This document shows, one piece after another, positions 50,711-59,807 of a stretch of 64,000 bases of DNA (position 1 is its first letter; each line of letters begins with the position of its first letter). The stretch spans positions 310,001-374,000 of the forward strand of contig NZ_JACIDN010000007.1 in NCBI RefSeq assembly GCF_014196345.1. Reading direction: 5' to 3'. The notes under the pieces were generated by a model. It did not search any database. It saw only the letters and a list, made by a program, of their open reading frames with translations, and was not told the origin of the DNA. A program made the translations under genes and the position numbers. Source of the stretch: Methylobacterium brachythecii. GTDB taxonomy: Bacteria > Pseudomonadota > Alphaproteobacteria > Rhizobiales > Beijerinckiaceae.

Positions 50711-53125
50711 ATGTCCGAGCCTAGTGGTGCCAATCAAAAAAATCACGTCGCGAACCGACGCGATGACAAGACGTACAAGCCTCACGATCTCTACAAAATG
50801 GTTGCAGACGCCCTTCCAGAGCTCGTCTGGGTAGAGCGTGGCGATACTGGCGAGACGATTTACGCCAATGAGGCGTTCCAAATCTATTTTGGAAAGATCG
50901 ACTTTTCTCGTACGAACGCCATCGACCGTTGCCATAGAGATGATCGGGAGCGCGTCCGTCATCTGCTCACCATCACACGCTCGGCAAGCGGCCGGTGCGA
51001 GGCACGCCTCCGGCGCGGCGACGGTCGAGACATCTGGCATCAGCTGACCTTGAAACCGCTCGTCGTGGCCGGCGAACTAGTCGGCTGGCTCGGCTCCGCG
51101 ATCGACATCGAGCCGATGGTGAGGAACCGTCGCGCTCTGGAAGAAACCAGCCATCTTTTGCGGCTCTCCCAGGAGGCCGCCGGGGCGGGTCTGTTCGACG
51201 TGCGCTTCGGGGCGCGCGAAATCATCCTGTCTCCCGTCAGCGCGCGTTTGCACGGCCTAGCCGGCGACCGGCCGGCGGTGATCTCCATCGCCGACTGGCT
51301 GCGCCGGGTTCATCCAGCGGACCGGATGACGACGCTTCAGACGGTGCGCGATGCGGTGCAGCGCTCCACGACCTTCGATCTGGAGTTCCGGGTCCGCCTC
51401 GCCGATGGCGCGATCCGGTGGATCCAGGCGATCGGTCGGCCCTGCGACGAGGAGGCAGGCGCGCCCCAGCGCGTCACCGGGCTCAACCTCGACATCTCCG
51501 CGCGCAAGGAGACCGAGACGACCCTGATCGAAGCCAAGCGAGACGCCGAGGCCGCGCGGCTCGCTGCCGAACGGGCCAACGCCGCGAAGACCGAGTTCCT
51601 GTCGGCGATGAGCCACGAACTTCGCACGCCTCTCAATGCCGTGATCGGGTTCTCCACGCTTCTAGCGGGCTCCGAGCGGCTCGATGGCGACCTGCAGCGC
51701 TATGCCGAACTCGTGCGCACTTCGGGCGCCAACCTGTTGGGGATCGTCAATGACGTTCTCGACTTTTCGGCCGTAGAGGCCGGCGCCGTGACGTTGAACC
51801 GGGAGGCCTTCGGCATTCAACCGCTCATCGAAGGCTGTCTGGCGATCGTCGGGGCGGCGGTCTCTGCGAAGACGCTCGATATCGCTTCTCTGATCGATAA
51901 TAACGTGCCTGAGCGTCTTCTCGGAGACGAAGCACGGCTGCAGCAGGTCCTGCTGAACCTCCTCAACAACGCGGTGAAGTTCACGCAAAGCGGCAGCGTG
52001 ACGGTAAGCGTGCGCCACAAGGGACGAACTCCCTGGGGAGAGCGCGTCTCGTTCCGCGTAATCGACACTGGCATCGGCATTGCGGCCGACAAGCAGCAGC
52101 GCCTGTTCGAGCGGTTCTACCAGGTCGACAGCTCAATCCAGCGCGATTACGGCGGCACCGGGCTCGGGCTCGCGATCAGCAAGAAGCTCGTCGAACGCAT
52201 GGGCGGCGAGATCGGCGTGACCTCGACTCCCGGCCGAGGCTCGACGTTCTGGTTCACGCTCACCCTGCCGCGAGCTCATTCAGTTGCGGAGGCTCCAGCA
52301 CTCCCGGCGAGCGATCCGGCGATCCGCCCCGGACGAATCCTCCTTGTCGAGGACATCGACATCAACCGTGAGCTGGCGAGCGTCATGCTGCGGGCGGCGG
52401 GTCATACCGTCGAGGTCGCCGAGAACGGATTCGAGGCCGTGCGGGCGGTCCAGATCGGGCAGCATGATCTCGTGCTGATGGACATTCAGATGCCCGGCAT
52501 GGACGGGTTGATGGCGACCCGTCTCATCCGCTGCCTTCCCGGCGATCGCGCCCGGGTGCCGATCGTCGCCATGACGGCGAACGTGCTGCCGAACCAGGTT
52601 CAAGCCTTCCGCGAGGCGGGGCTGGACGATCATCTGGGCAAGCCATTCTCACCCGCGGACCTCGATGCCACGCTTCGGCGCTGGCTCGGCGGCGGCAAAC
52701 CCGGCCTCGCACCGGAAACGGCCGTCGTCGATCAGCCCACCCTGACGATCGATCGCGCTCATTACGAGCACAATCTCAGCATGTTGCCCTCGCACAGCGT
52801 CTCCCGCCTGCTGGGGCATCTCGGCAAGCTCGCCACGGAGAGTTTTTCGGGTGAGTCCAGCACACGAGCGGGGCGAACCACGCTGCGGCGGGAGGCCCAT
52901 GCGCTGGCCTCGGGCTCTGGCCTCATCGGCTTCTCGGCGCTGAGCCAGGCCTGCGCCACTCTGGACGGTTACGACGAGCCGCTTATCGCCGAGGAGGGGC
53001 TGGCCGGCTTCGACGCGGCTCTGGCGCATGTGCGAAGGCTCGCCGCGGCTGCGGCCTCCGAGACGCAGCGCCTGATCGCGGATATGGAAGAGCCGTCGAG
53101 CTCGGCCGTTCGAGCGACGCAGTGA
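50711..53125 (+). CDS. Hybrid histidine kinase with PAS, REC and Hpt domains
   Basis: About 804 residues from ATG 50711; an ATG two codons upstream is equally possible. Counting from that upstream ATG, domains in order are: two PAS domains (about 30-135 and 150-270), a HisKA domain with H304 in S-H-E-L-R-T-P-L, an ATPase domain with N-N-A-V-K-F and D-T-G-I-G-I, a receiver with D593 in L-M-D-I-Q-M-P-G-M-D, and a C-terminal Hpt-like region with H732 in E-A-H-A-L. No transmembrane segment is visible, so it is probably cytoplasmic. The multi-step phosphorelay probably passes phosphate to the response regulator 19 bp downstream. Confidence 0.9.
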   Translation: MSEPSGANQKNHVANRRDDKTYKPHDLYKMVADALPELVWVERGDTGETIYANEAFQIYFGKIDFSRTNAIDRCHRDDRERVRHLLTITRSASGRCEARLRRGDGRDIWHQLTLKPLVVAGELVGWLGSAIDIEPMVRNRRALEETSHLLRLSQEAAGAGLFDVRFGAREIILSPVSARLHGLAGDRPAVISIADWLRRVHPADRMTTLQTVRDAVQRSTTFDLEFRVRLADGAIRWIQAIGRPCDEEAGAPQRVTGLNLDISARKETETTLIEAKRDAEAARLAAERANAAKTEFLSAMSHELRTPLNAVIGFSTLLAGSERLDGDLQRYAELVRTSGANLLGIVNDVLDFSAVEAGAVTLNREAFGIQPLIEGCLAIVGAAVSAKTLDIASLIDNNVPERLLGDEARLQQVLLNLLNNAVKFTQSGSVTVSVRHKGRTPWGERVSFRVIDTGIGIAADKQQRLFERFYQVDSSIQRDYGGTGLGLAISKKLVERMGGEIGVTSTPGRGSTFWFTLTLPRAHSVAEAPALPASDPAIRPGRILLVEDIDINRELASVMLRAAGHTVEVAENGFEAVRAVQIGQHDLVLMDIQMPGMDGLMATRLIRCLPGDRARVPIVAMTANVLPNQVQAFREAGLDDHLGKPFSPADLDATLRRWLGGGKPGLAPETAVVDQPTLTIDRAHYEHNLSMLPSHSVSRLLGHLGKLATESFSGESSTRAGRTTLRREAHALASGSGLIGFSALSQACATLDGYDEPLIAEEGLAGFDAALAHVRRLAAAAASETQRLIADMEEPSSSAVRATQ

Positions 53126-53144
53126 CTGTCTGTTCGATGCCGCA

Positions 53145-53831
53145 ATGACGAGCCCATCTCACGATCCTGCCGCCTGTGGAACGCGATCGATCGCGATCGT
53201 CGCCGACGACGACGAGTTCTTCCGGATGGCCGCCTCGGCCCTGCTCGTGGGTCAGCTCGGCTTCGCGCGCGTCGTCGAGACGGCCTCTCTGGACGAGGCC
53301 CTGGCCGCCCTGGCGGATCTGCCCGACACCACGCTTGCGCTGTTCGACCTGCGCATGCCCGGGATGGCCGGTGCGGCTTCCCTGAGCGCGGTGCGCGAAT
53401 GCTTTCCCGGCGTGAAGACCGCAATCGTCTCGGCCTCCACCGATCGCCGCGACATCCTGATCGCGCTCGCGGCCGGCAGCCATGGCTACGTGCCGAAGAC
53501 CTTCGGTGCCGCCGAGCTGGTGAAGGCACTCGGCAGCATTCTTGCCGGCAACATCTTCGTGCCAGCCTTCCTCGCGGATCTGCCGGGGGGGGCGAGCACG
53601 GCATCGCCTCTCGCGGAGTCGAGCGAATCCAGCGGTGCCACGCTGACGCGACGTCAGCGCGAGGTCCTGGAGTTCATCGTCGAAGGGCGCTCCAACAAGG
53701 AGATCGCCCGTTCGCTCGATCTCGGCGAAGGCACCGTGAAGGTCCACGTCGCGGCTTTGCTGCGCACACTCGGCGTGGCCAATCGCGCCATGGCTGCCGC
53801 GGCGGGAGCGCAGGTTCTGCGAGGGGCCTAG
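53145..53831 (+). CDS. NarL/LuxR-type response regulator
   Basis: A 228-residue protein with a receiver domain (D68 in A-L-F-D-L-R-M-P) and a C-terminal LuxR helix-turn-helix (L-T-R-R-Q-R-E-V-L-E-F-I and N-K-E-I-A-R-S-L-D-L-G-E-G-T-V-K-V-H). It follows the hybrid kinase by 19 bp and is its likely output. The cellulose operon begins 300 bp further on, so these two may control it. Confidence 0.9.
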   Translation: MTSPSHDPAACGTRSIAIVADDDEFFRMAASALLVGQLGFARVVETASLDEALAALADLPDTTLALFDLRMPGMAGAASLSAVRECFPGVKTAIVSASTDRRDILIALAAGSHGYVPKTFGAAELVKALGSILAGNIFVPAFLADLPGGASTASPLAESSESSGATLTRRQREVLEFIVEGRSNKEIARSLDLGEGTVKVHVAALLRTLGVANRAMAAAAGAQVLRGA

Positions 53832-53848
53832 GCCGAGCGGCCTAGGCC
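53825..53848 (+). terminator. Palindromic hairpin at the end of the response regulator gene
   Basis: Two copies of the palindrome GGCCTAGGCC separated by four bases (GAGC) can pair into a very stable hairpin. The first copy contains the TAG stop codon of the response regulator. There is no T-run, so it may be a Rho-dependent or pausing site rather than a strict intrinsic terminator. Confidence 0.4.
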
Positions 53849-54135
53849 ATCCCGGCTTCGCGGTTGTTTCGATGGCAGCGGAGCAGTCCCGGGCAAACGC
53901 ATCGATGTCGTTTGCGCCCCTGCAAGGCCTCGATTCGACTTACGATGACGGCTTTATCAGTCTTCTCCAATGCGAAGTCGTTGCCTGTTGGCGGAATGAC
54001 TGACGATGACGGCGCGGCCGTCCCTGGCCTGATGGCCTAAGCCTTCGATCCTTTGGATACGATCGATCGCGGCAAGGTCCCCTTAACGCTGCGAGCCCGA
54101 TCTTGCGCCCATCGCAAGTCTCGTGGCGTACCGAC
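53832..54135. other. Intergenic region before the cellulose operon
   Basis: About 300 bp after the response regulator and before the BcsS-like start. Besides the hairpin at 53825-53848 I found no clear promoter box, but the promoter of the cellulose operon should lie here. Confidence 0.4.
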
Positions 54136-54879
54136 ATGCACCGTGTTTCCACCTGCTTCGCAGCGGCCATGGCCGTCTGCGTCAGCCCTCCCGTTCGGGC
54201 TGCCGACTGGTACACCGGTGCGGTCGCGCCGGCCGACCGCGACGCCTGGATCGTCTCGGTCGACGCCTCCACGACCCTGAGCTCGCAGGGCTCGCAATTC
54301 GCCGGCGCGACCGTCACCGCCGCCCCACAGGACGACCTCCTGGTCAGTGGCCCGCGCGTGCGCCTCGACGGCCTGATCGGCTCCTACCGCACCGAGACTG
54401 GCAACGGCCGTAACGCGATCGGCGAGCAGGCCGAGGTCGCGGCCATGGCTGGCTATGCCTGGGTCATGCCCGACGCGGCGCTCTCGGCCTTCGTAGGCCT
54501 GAACGTTCGGCACAACGAGACCTCGCAGTTCGACAACTCGCTGCCCTCCGATAGCACGCGGGTCGGGTTAAAGACGGCGCTCGACTATTATGCGCGGCCG
54601 ACCGCGTCCACGATGATCCACGCGACGGGCAGCTACTCTACCACCTTCAACGCCTATTACGGTCGCGTCCGCGCCGGCTTCGCGAGCGTGGCCGGCGGCT
54701 ATATCGGGCCGGAATTCGCGCTGCTCGGCGACGATTACTATCGGCAGTGGCGTGCGGGCATTCATCTCTCCGGGATGCAATTCGGCGCGGTCCAGCTGGG
54801 CGTCTCGGCCGGCTACCTGCACGATCAAGCCAGCAAGGGCGGCCTCTACACCACCATTGATCTGCGGACGGGTTTTTGA
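54136..54879 (+). CDS. bcsS: Cellulose biosynthesis protein BcsS-like
   Basis: A 247-residue protein starting at ATG 54136, which opens a signal peptide (M-H-R-V-S-T-C-F-A-A-A-M-A-V-C-V-S, cleavage after residue 23 or so at V-R-A). An ATG/other start 11 codons upstream has no advantage. The mature part is a beta-rich outer-membrane-type sequence ending in a T-G-F terminal aromatic, matching the BcsS family of alphaproteobacterial cellulose operons. Its stop is three bases before the bcsA start. The role is probably in the outer membrane; the exact function of BcsS is unknown. Confidence 0.75.
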   Translation: MHRVSTCFAAAMAVCVSPPVRAADWYTGAVAPADRDAWIVSVDASTTLSSQGSQFAGATVTAAPQDDLLVSGPRVRLDGLIGSYRTETGNGRNAIGEQAEVAAMAGYAWVMPDAALSAFVGLNVRHNETSQFDNSLPSDSTRVGLKTALDYYARPTASTMIHATGSYSTTFNAYYGRVRAGFASVAGGYIGPEFALLGDDYYRQWRAGIHLSGMQFGAVQLGVSAGYLHDQASKGGLYTTIDLRTGF

Positions 54880-54881
54880 CC

Positions 54882-57557
54882 ATGCGCGCGCTGGCACAAG
54901 GCGGCACCGGGGCGCCCTCGCTCACCACCCACCTGCGCAAGGCCTTCGGCCGCGCGGCGATGGGGCTCGTCTGGAGCGTCTGGTGCCTCTCGGCCGCCCT
55001 CGCGCTCGGCTACCTCACGCAGCCAGTCGGCGCGACGGCGCAGCTCGCTCTCTGCGCGGCGGCCGGCACCGGGATGATCGCCCTGTGGCTCTGCTGTCCG
55101 CAGCGGGGATTGCCGCGCATGGCCTTCCTGGCGCTCGGCAGCCTCGTCGTCGTCCGCTACGTCTATTGGCGTCTGAGCGGCACGCTGCCCGGCCTCGACG
55201 ATCCGGTCAGCTTCGGCCTTGGCGTCATCCTCGCCTCGGCAGAACTCTACTGCGTGCTGATCCTCTCGGTCAGCCTGATCATCAACGCGGAACCCCTGGA
55301 GCGCGCCGCCGCGCCGTCTCTCTCGGACGAGGCGTTGCCCACCGTCGACGTTTTCATCCCGAGCTACAACGAATCGACGCAGATCCTCGCGGTGACCCTC
55401 GCCGCAGCCCTCAACCTCGACTATCCGGCGAGCAAGATCGCGGTCTGGCTGCTCGATGACGGCGGCACCGACCAGAAATGCGCCGATGCCGATCCGGCGA
55501 AATCCGCCGCTGCCCGAGGGCGCCGCGCCGAGCTGCAGGCGCTCTGTCGGGATCTCGGGGCGCGCTACCTGACGCGCGCCCGGAACGAGCACGCCAAGGC
55601 CGGCAACCTCAATAACGGGCTGAAGGCCTCGACCGCCGAGATCGTGCTCGTGCTCGATGCCGACCACGCGCCCTTCCGCTCGTTCCTGCGCGAGACCGTC
55701 GGCCTGTTCTCCACCGACCCGCGCCTGTTCCTGGTGCAGACGCCGCACGTCTTCCTGAACCCCGACCCGATCGAGCGGAACCTGCGCACCTTCGCGAGCA
55801 TGCCGTCCGAGAACGAAATGTTCTACGCGGTCACGCAGCGCGGCCTCGACAAGTGGAACGGCTCGTTCTTCTGCGGCTCGGCGGCGCTCCTGCGGCGCGA
55901 GGCCCTCGACGAGGTCGGCGGCTTCTCCGGCATCACCATCACCGAGGATTGCGAGACTGCCTTCGAGCTGCATTCGCGCGGCTGGACCAGCGCCTTCATC
56001 GACAAGCCGCTGATCGCCGGCCTCCAGCCCGAGACATTCGCCGATTTCATCGGCCAGCGGGCGCGTTGGTGCCAGGGCATGTTCCAGATCATGATCCTGA
56101 AGAACCCGCTTGCGAAGCGTGGCCTGAAGCCGATCCAGCGGCTCGGTTACCTCTCCAGCATGGCCTATTGGTTCTTTCCGCTGCCGCGCCTGATCTTCAT
56201 GCTGGCACCCCTGCTGCACATCTTCTTCGACGTGAAGATCTTCGTCTCCTCGATCGACGAAGCCCTGGCCTTCACCGCGACCTACGTCGTCGCGAACATG
56301 ATGATCCAGAACTACCTCTACGGCCGAGTGCGCTGGCCCTGGGTTTCGGAGCTCTACGAATACGTCCAGGGCGTCTACCTCGCCCGCTCGATCGCCTCGG
56401 TGCTGGTCTCGCCGCGTAAGCCCAGCTTCAAGGTCACCAACAAGGGCGTCAGCCTCGAGGCCGACCATCTCTCGCCGCTGGCCTGGCCGTTCTTTGCGAT
56501 CTTCGGCGCCCTGGCCGCGGGCTGCGCGACGGCGGCCTGGCGCTACCTCTACGAGCCCGGCGTCACCAGCCTGATGCTGGTGGTGGGCCTGTGGTGCCTG
56601 TTCAACCTCGTCATCGCCGGCGTGGCGCTGGGCGTCGTGGCCGAGCGCCGCCAGGCCGAGCGCAGCCCGAGCCTGCCGGTCGCTCGCCGCGGCCGGGTGA
56701 CGATCGGGAGCCTTGCCTTCGACGTCGCCGTCCAGCGCGCTTCCTCCGATGGCTGCACCCTGCGCCGTTTCGACGGCACGCCCTGGCCGGAAACCACGGG
56801 TGCCCTCGGCAGCCTGACGCTGCAGCCGCGCGCCGATGGTGCGGCATTTGAGGCGCTCGTCTTCCGGGTCAGTGGCGGAGTCGAGGGCGATTTCGGTTCG
56901 GTCGCCTTCGAGCCGATGGCATCCGGTGAATTCCGGGCCCTCGCCGAGCTAATGTATGGCGATGCCGACCCGCTGCGCGGCTTCCTCGCCTCCCGCCGTC
57001 GCTACAGGGACCTGCTGACCGGGTCGCTGCGCTTCCTCGCCTGGGGTGTCACCGAGCCGGTTCGCGCGTTCGCCTATGCTGCCCGCGCCCTGCGCACCGA
57101 GACCAAAGCCGTCATCGAGACGGCGGCTATCGCGCCGGTCATCGAGAGCGTCACGGCGCCCGTCGCCGAGATCGTGCCTCTCGCCGTGCCGCGCACGGAA
57201 ACAGCCGTGTCCGTCGATGTCGTCGTCGCGCAAGTCGCCCCGGTTGCCGCCTCGCCAGAGCCCGAGACTCCGTCGGCCGTGCCGCTGACCGCCGAGGCCT
57301 GGGAGGTGGCGATGCGGGCTCTGCTCGGCGTGGAGATGCCGGCGCCCGGCATGCGTGTCGACGGCCTCGATGCGAAGGAATGGCGCGCCTGCATCCATGC
57401 GCTCGCCGATGCCGAGCGTCGGATGGCCGCTCGCGACAAGGGGACGGTGGCCCCGCACGCCCCGGCGGTCGCGGAACAGGCCGCTCCGATCGTCGAAACC
57501 CACTCCGAACGCCGCGATCCGCAATCGCGCGGCGCCCGCTTCCGCAGCGCTGCCTGA
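54882..57557 (+). CDS. bcsA: Cellulose synthase catalytic subunit BcsA
   Basis: An 891-residue inner-membrane glycosyltransferase. Catalytic motifs are D-D-G at 192-194, D-A-D at 259-261, T-E-D at 354-356 and Q-R-A-R-W at 392-396. Transmembrane helices lie before and after. The C-terminal PilZ-type region has an R-x-x-x-R at 590-594, but the (D/N)-x-S-x-x-G motif reads R-A-S-S-D-G at 619-624, so its first acidic residue is replaced by arginine. Beyond about residue 730 an Ala/Pro/Val-rich tail adds about 160 residues. The gene starts three bases after the bcsS-like stop and is followed by bcsB after nine bases. Confidence 0.93.
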   Translation: MRALAQGGTGAPSLTTHLRKAFGRAAMGLVWSVWCLSAALALGYLTQPVGATAQLALCAAAGTGMIALWLCCPQRGLPRMAFLALGSLVVVRYVYWRLSGTLPGLDDPVSFGLGVILASAELYCVLILSVSLIINAEPLERAAAPSLSDEALPTVDVFIPSYNESTQILAVTLAAALNLDYPASKIAVWLLDDGGTDQKCADADPAKSAAARGRRAELQALCRDLGARYLTRARNEHAKAGNLNNGLKASTAEIVLVLDADHAPFRSFLRETVGLFSTDPRLFLVQTPHVFLNPDPIERNLRTFASMPSENEMFYAVTQRGLDKWNGSFFCGSAALLRREALDEVGGFSGITITEDCETAFELHSRGWTSAFIDKPLIAGLQPETFADFIGQRARWCQGMFQIMILKNPLAKRGLKPIQRLGYLSSMAYWFFPLPRLIFMLAPLLHIFFDVKIFVSSIDEALAFTATYVVANMMIQNYLYGRVRWPWVSELYEYVQGVYLARSIASVLVSPRKPSFKVTNKGVSLEADHLSPLAWPFFAIFGALAAGCATAAWRYLYEPGVTSLMLVVGLWCLFNLVIAGVALGVVAERRQAERSPSLPVARRGRVTIGSLAFDVAVQRASSDGCTLRRFDGTPWPETTGALGSLTLQPRADGAAFEALVFRVSGGVEGDFGSVAFEPMASGEFRALAELMYGDADPLRGFLASRRRYRDLLTGSLRFLAWGVTEPVRAFAYAARALRTETKAVIETAAIAPVIESVTAPVAEIVPLAVPRTETAVSVDVVVAQVAPVAASPEPETPSAVPLTAEAWEVAMRALLGVEMPAPGMRVDGLDAKEWRACIHALADAERRMAARDKGTVAPHAPAVAEQAAPIVETHSERRDPQSRGARFRSAA

Positions 57558-57566
57558 GGTCGTCCG

Positions 57567-59807
57567 ATGCGTTTCGTCTCACTACTGGCGCTCGCCGCCG
57601 GCCTGCTCTGCGCGGCCGGCGCCACCGCGCAGACCTTCTCGGGCCTCGGCCCGGCCCGCGCTCTGGTGCTTCCGCAAGACGCGGATGCCGCCCGCGCCAC
57701 CGAAGCGGTCGTTCCTCAGCCGACGCCCCGCGAGCCCAGCTTGCGGCGTCTGCCGTCCGTCGCGCAGCCCTTGCGGATCTGGGGCGAGAACGGCGAGATC
57801 ACCTGGACGTTCTACGCCACCGAGGCCGAGGCCAGGGCCGGAGGGCGTTTCCAGATCGGCTATCTGTCCGCCGTCTCGGTGCTGCCCGAGGCGTCCGCCC
57901 TGACGCTGCTGCTCAACGGCAAGGCGATCGGAAGCAGCGCTATCGACGGCGCCAAGGGCCTGCGCAGCGTGAGCGTCGAGGTGCCTCCGGGCGCGCTGTC
58001 GCACGGTTTTAATGCGCTGCGCATCGCCGTGGGCCAACGCCACCGCGTCGATTGCTCGGTGGCCGCCACCTACGAACTCTGGACACAGATCGATCCCGAC
58101 AGCACTGGCTTCGTCTCCAGCGCCTCGGGTCTCGCCGAGCCGGCGGATCTCGCCGCCCTGTCCGTGGCGGCCGATGGCGCCATGCCGATCCGGCTTCTTC
58201 AGGCCGGCGATCGCCTCTCGGAGCGCGGTGTCGAGCAGTTGCTCGGCGCGGTTCAAGGCGTCGTGCTAGCCGGCCGTTTCACGCAGCCCGCTGTGGATTT
58301 CGGCCGCGCGGCGGAGACCGGCGACGGCCTCGCCGTCGCCGTCGGCACGGCCAACGACCTCGGCAAGACCCTCGACCTCGGCACCATTGCCGGCCCTCGC
58401 CTCATGCTGCTGCCGCGCACGGCCGAGCGCCGCCCGGTCCTCGTCGCCACCGGCGCCGACGAGGCGGAGGTGGCGCAGAGCCTCGCTGAGCTCGCGCGCC
58501 TGCACGCCGCCGCGCCGCGCGGAACGCCGACCGGCCTGCAGGCCGTCGCCGATGCGGGCGGCCGGCACGTCGAGGGTGGCGAGAGCCTCAGCCTCGGTGA
58601 TCTCGGCTTCGCCGATGCCCATGTCGCGGCGCGCAGCCACCGCATCAGCTTCGATCTCGCCTTGCCCCACGACGTCATGGCGGCCGATTACGATCGCCTG
58701 ACGTTGGAACTCGACGGGAGCTATCCGGCCGGCCTCTCCGCCGGCGCGCAGATCTCCGTCGAGATCAACGGCGCCAGCGCCGGCAGCACGCCGCTGGCAC
58801 GGCCGACGGGCGAGAGCTTCCGCCGTCGCGCGCTCTTCCTGCCGCTGCGGCTGCTGAGACCAGGCCTGAATCGGATCGTCATCACCGCCGAGCTGCCGCG
58901 CGAGGAGGACAAGGCCTGCCCGGCCGAGACGGCGGCTCTGCCCGACCGGCTGACGCTACTCGCCTCGACCCGCCTCACCATCCCGTCGCTCGCCCGCATC
59001 TCGCGCCAGCCCGACCTCGCCGAGACGCTGTCCGCCGGGTTCCCCTATGCGGGGGCCGAGCGCCGGACCACGCTCGGCGTCCCGACGCCTGATCGCGACA
59101 GCATGGCCGCGGCGGCGACGCTCGCCGCCCGGCTCGGCCTCGCCGCCGGCCACCCCATCCCGTTCGGCTTCCATGCCGGGCGTATCACGGGCACGGGCCC
59201 CACCCTCCTGGTCTCGCCCGCGCCGTCCCTCGACGCGCCGACGGTGACGGCGGCGGGCCTCGACCCGCAGAACGTCCGCCAGGCCTGGACCGGACGCGAA
59301 GGCCTCGCCGCGGCGCAGGCCTCGTCGCCGGCCGCGCGGCGCAGGGCGCTCCGCCAGGACGGCGTCGCGGCCTGCCGCGCACGCCCGGCCGCCGCCACTC
59401 TCGCGGCCACGACCGAGGCCGGCCCCGATCTCGGCGGTGCCTCGGCGGTGCTGACGCAGGCGATCACCGGCCCCGCCTCGGACGACATCCTCACCCTCGT
59501 CACGGCGCCGAGCGCCGCGTCCCTCCGCGAGGCGGTGGATTGCCTGGTGCATCCGCGGGTCTGGAACCTGCCGCAGGGCCGTCAGGCCGTGCTCTCGGCC
59601 TCCGACGGCGCGGTGACGAGCCTCCCGGACGAAGCGCCCCGCTATGTCGCGACCATCGCCGCGTCCCTGGCCAATCTGCGCCGGATCGCGGCCGGCTGGC
59701 TCTCGCTCCATGCCGGCTTCTACGGCGCCTTCGCCCTTCTCCTCGCGGGCGGGCTCGCTGGCTCGACCCAGCTCCTCGTGCGCAATCTCGGCCGGAGGTC
59801 GAAGTGA
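57567..59807 (+). CDS. bcsB: Cellulose synthase periplasmic subunit BcsB
   Basis: A 746-residue protein with a signal peptide (residues 1-22), two periplasmic carbohydrate-binding/flavodoxin-like repeats of the BcsB family, and a C-terminal transmembrane helix near 720-740 that anchors it to BcsA. Typical segments include L-T-L-L-L-N-G-K and N-R-I-V-I-T. It follows bcsA by nine bases and overlaps the GH8 gene's GTG start by four. Confidence 0.9.
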   Translation: MRFVSLLALAAGLLCAAGATAQTFSGLGPARALVLPQDADAARATEAVVPQPTPREPSLRRLPSVAQPLRIWGENGEITWTFYATEAEARAGGRFQIGYLSAVSVLPEASALTLLLNGKAIGSSAIDGAKGLRSVSVEVPPGALSHGFNALRIAVGQRHRVDCSVAATYELWTQIDPDSTGFVSSASGLAEPADLAALSVAADGAMPIRLLQAGDRLSERGVEQLLGAVQGVVLAGRFTQPAVDFGRAAETGDGLAVAVGTANDLGKTLDLGTIAGPRLMLLPRTAERRPVLVATGADEAEVAQSLAELARLHAAAPRGTPTGLQAVADAGGRHVEGGESLSLGDLGFADAHVAARSHRISFDLALPHDVMAADYDRLTLELDGSYPAGLSAGAQISVEINGASAGSTPLARPTGESFRRRALFLPLRLLRPGLNRIVITAELPREEDKACPAETAALPDRLTLLASTRLTIPSLARISRQPDLAETLSAGFPYAGAERRTTLGVPTPDRDSMAAAATLAARLGLAAGHPIPFGFHAGRITGTGPTLLVSPAPSLDAPTVTAAGLDPQNVRQAWTGREGLAAAQASSPAARRRALRQDGVAACRARPAAATLAATTEAGPDLGGASAVLTQAITGPASDDILTLVTAPSAASLREAVDCLVHPRVWNLPQGRQAVLSASDGAVTSLPDEAPRYVATIAASLANLRRIAAGWLSLHAGFYGAFALLLAGGLAGSTQLLVRNLGRRSK

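Noticed and set aside
54846..56468. 540-codon minus-strand frame opposite bcsA
   Set aside because: Shadow of bcsA; no motif or ribosome-binding site.
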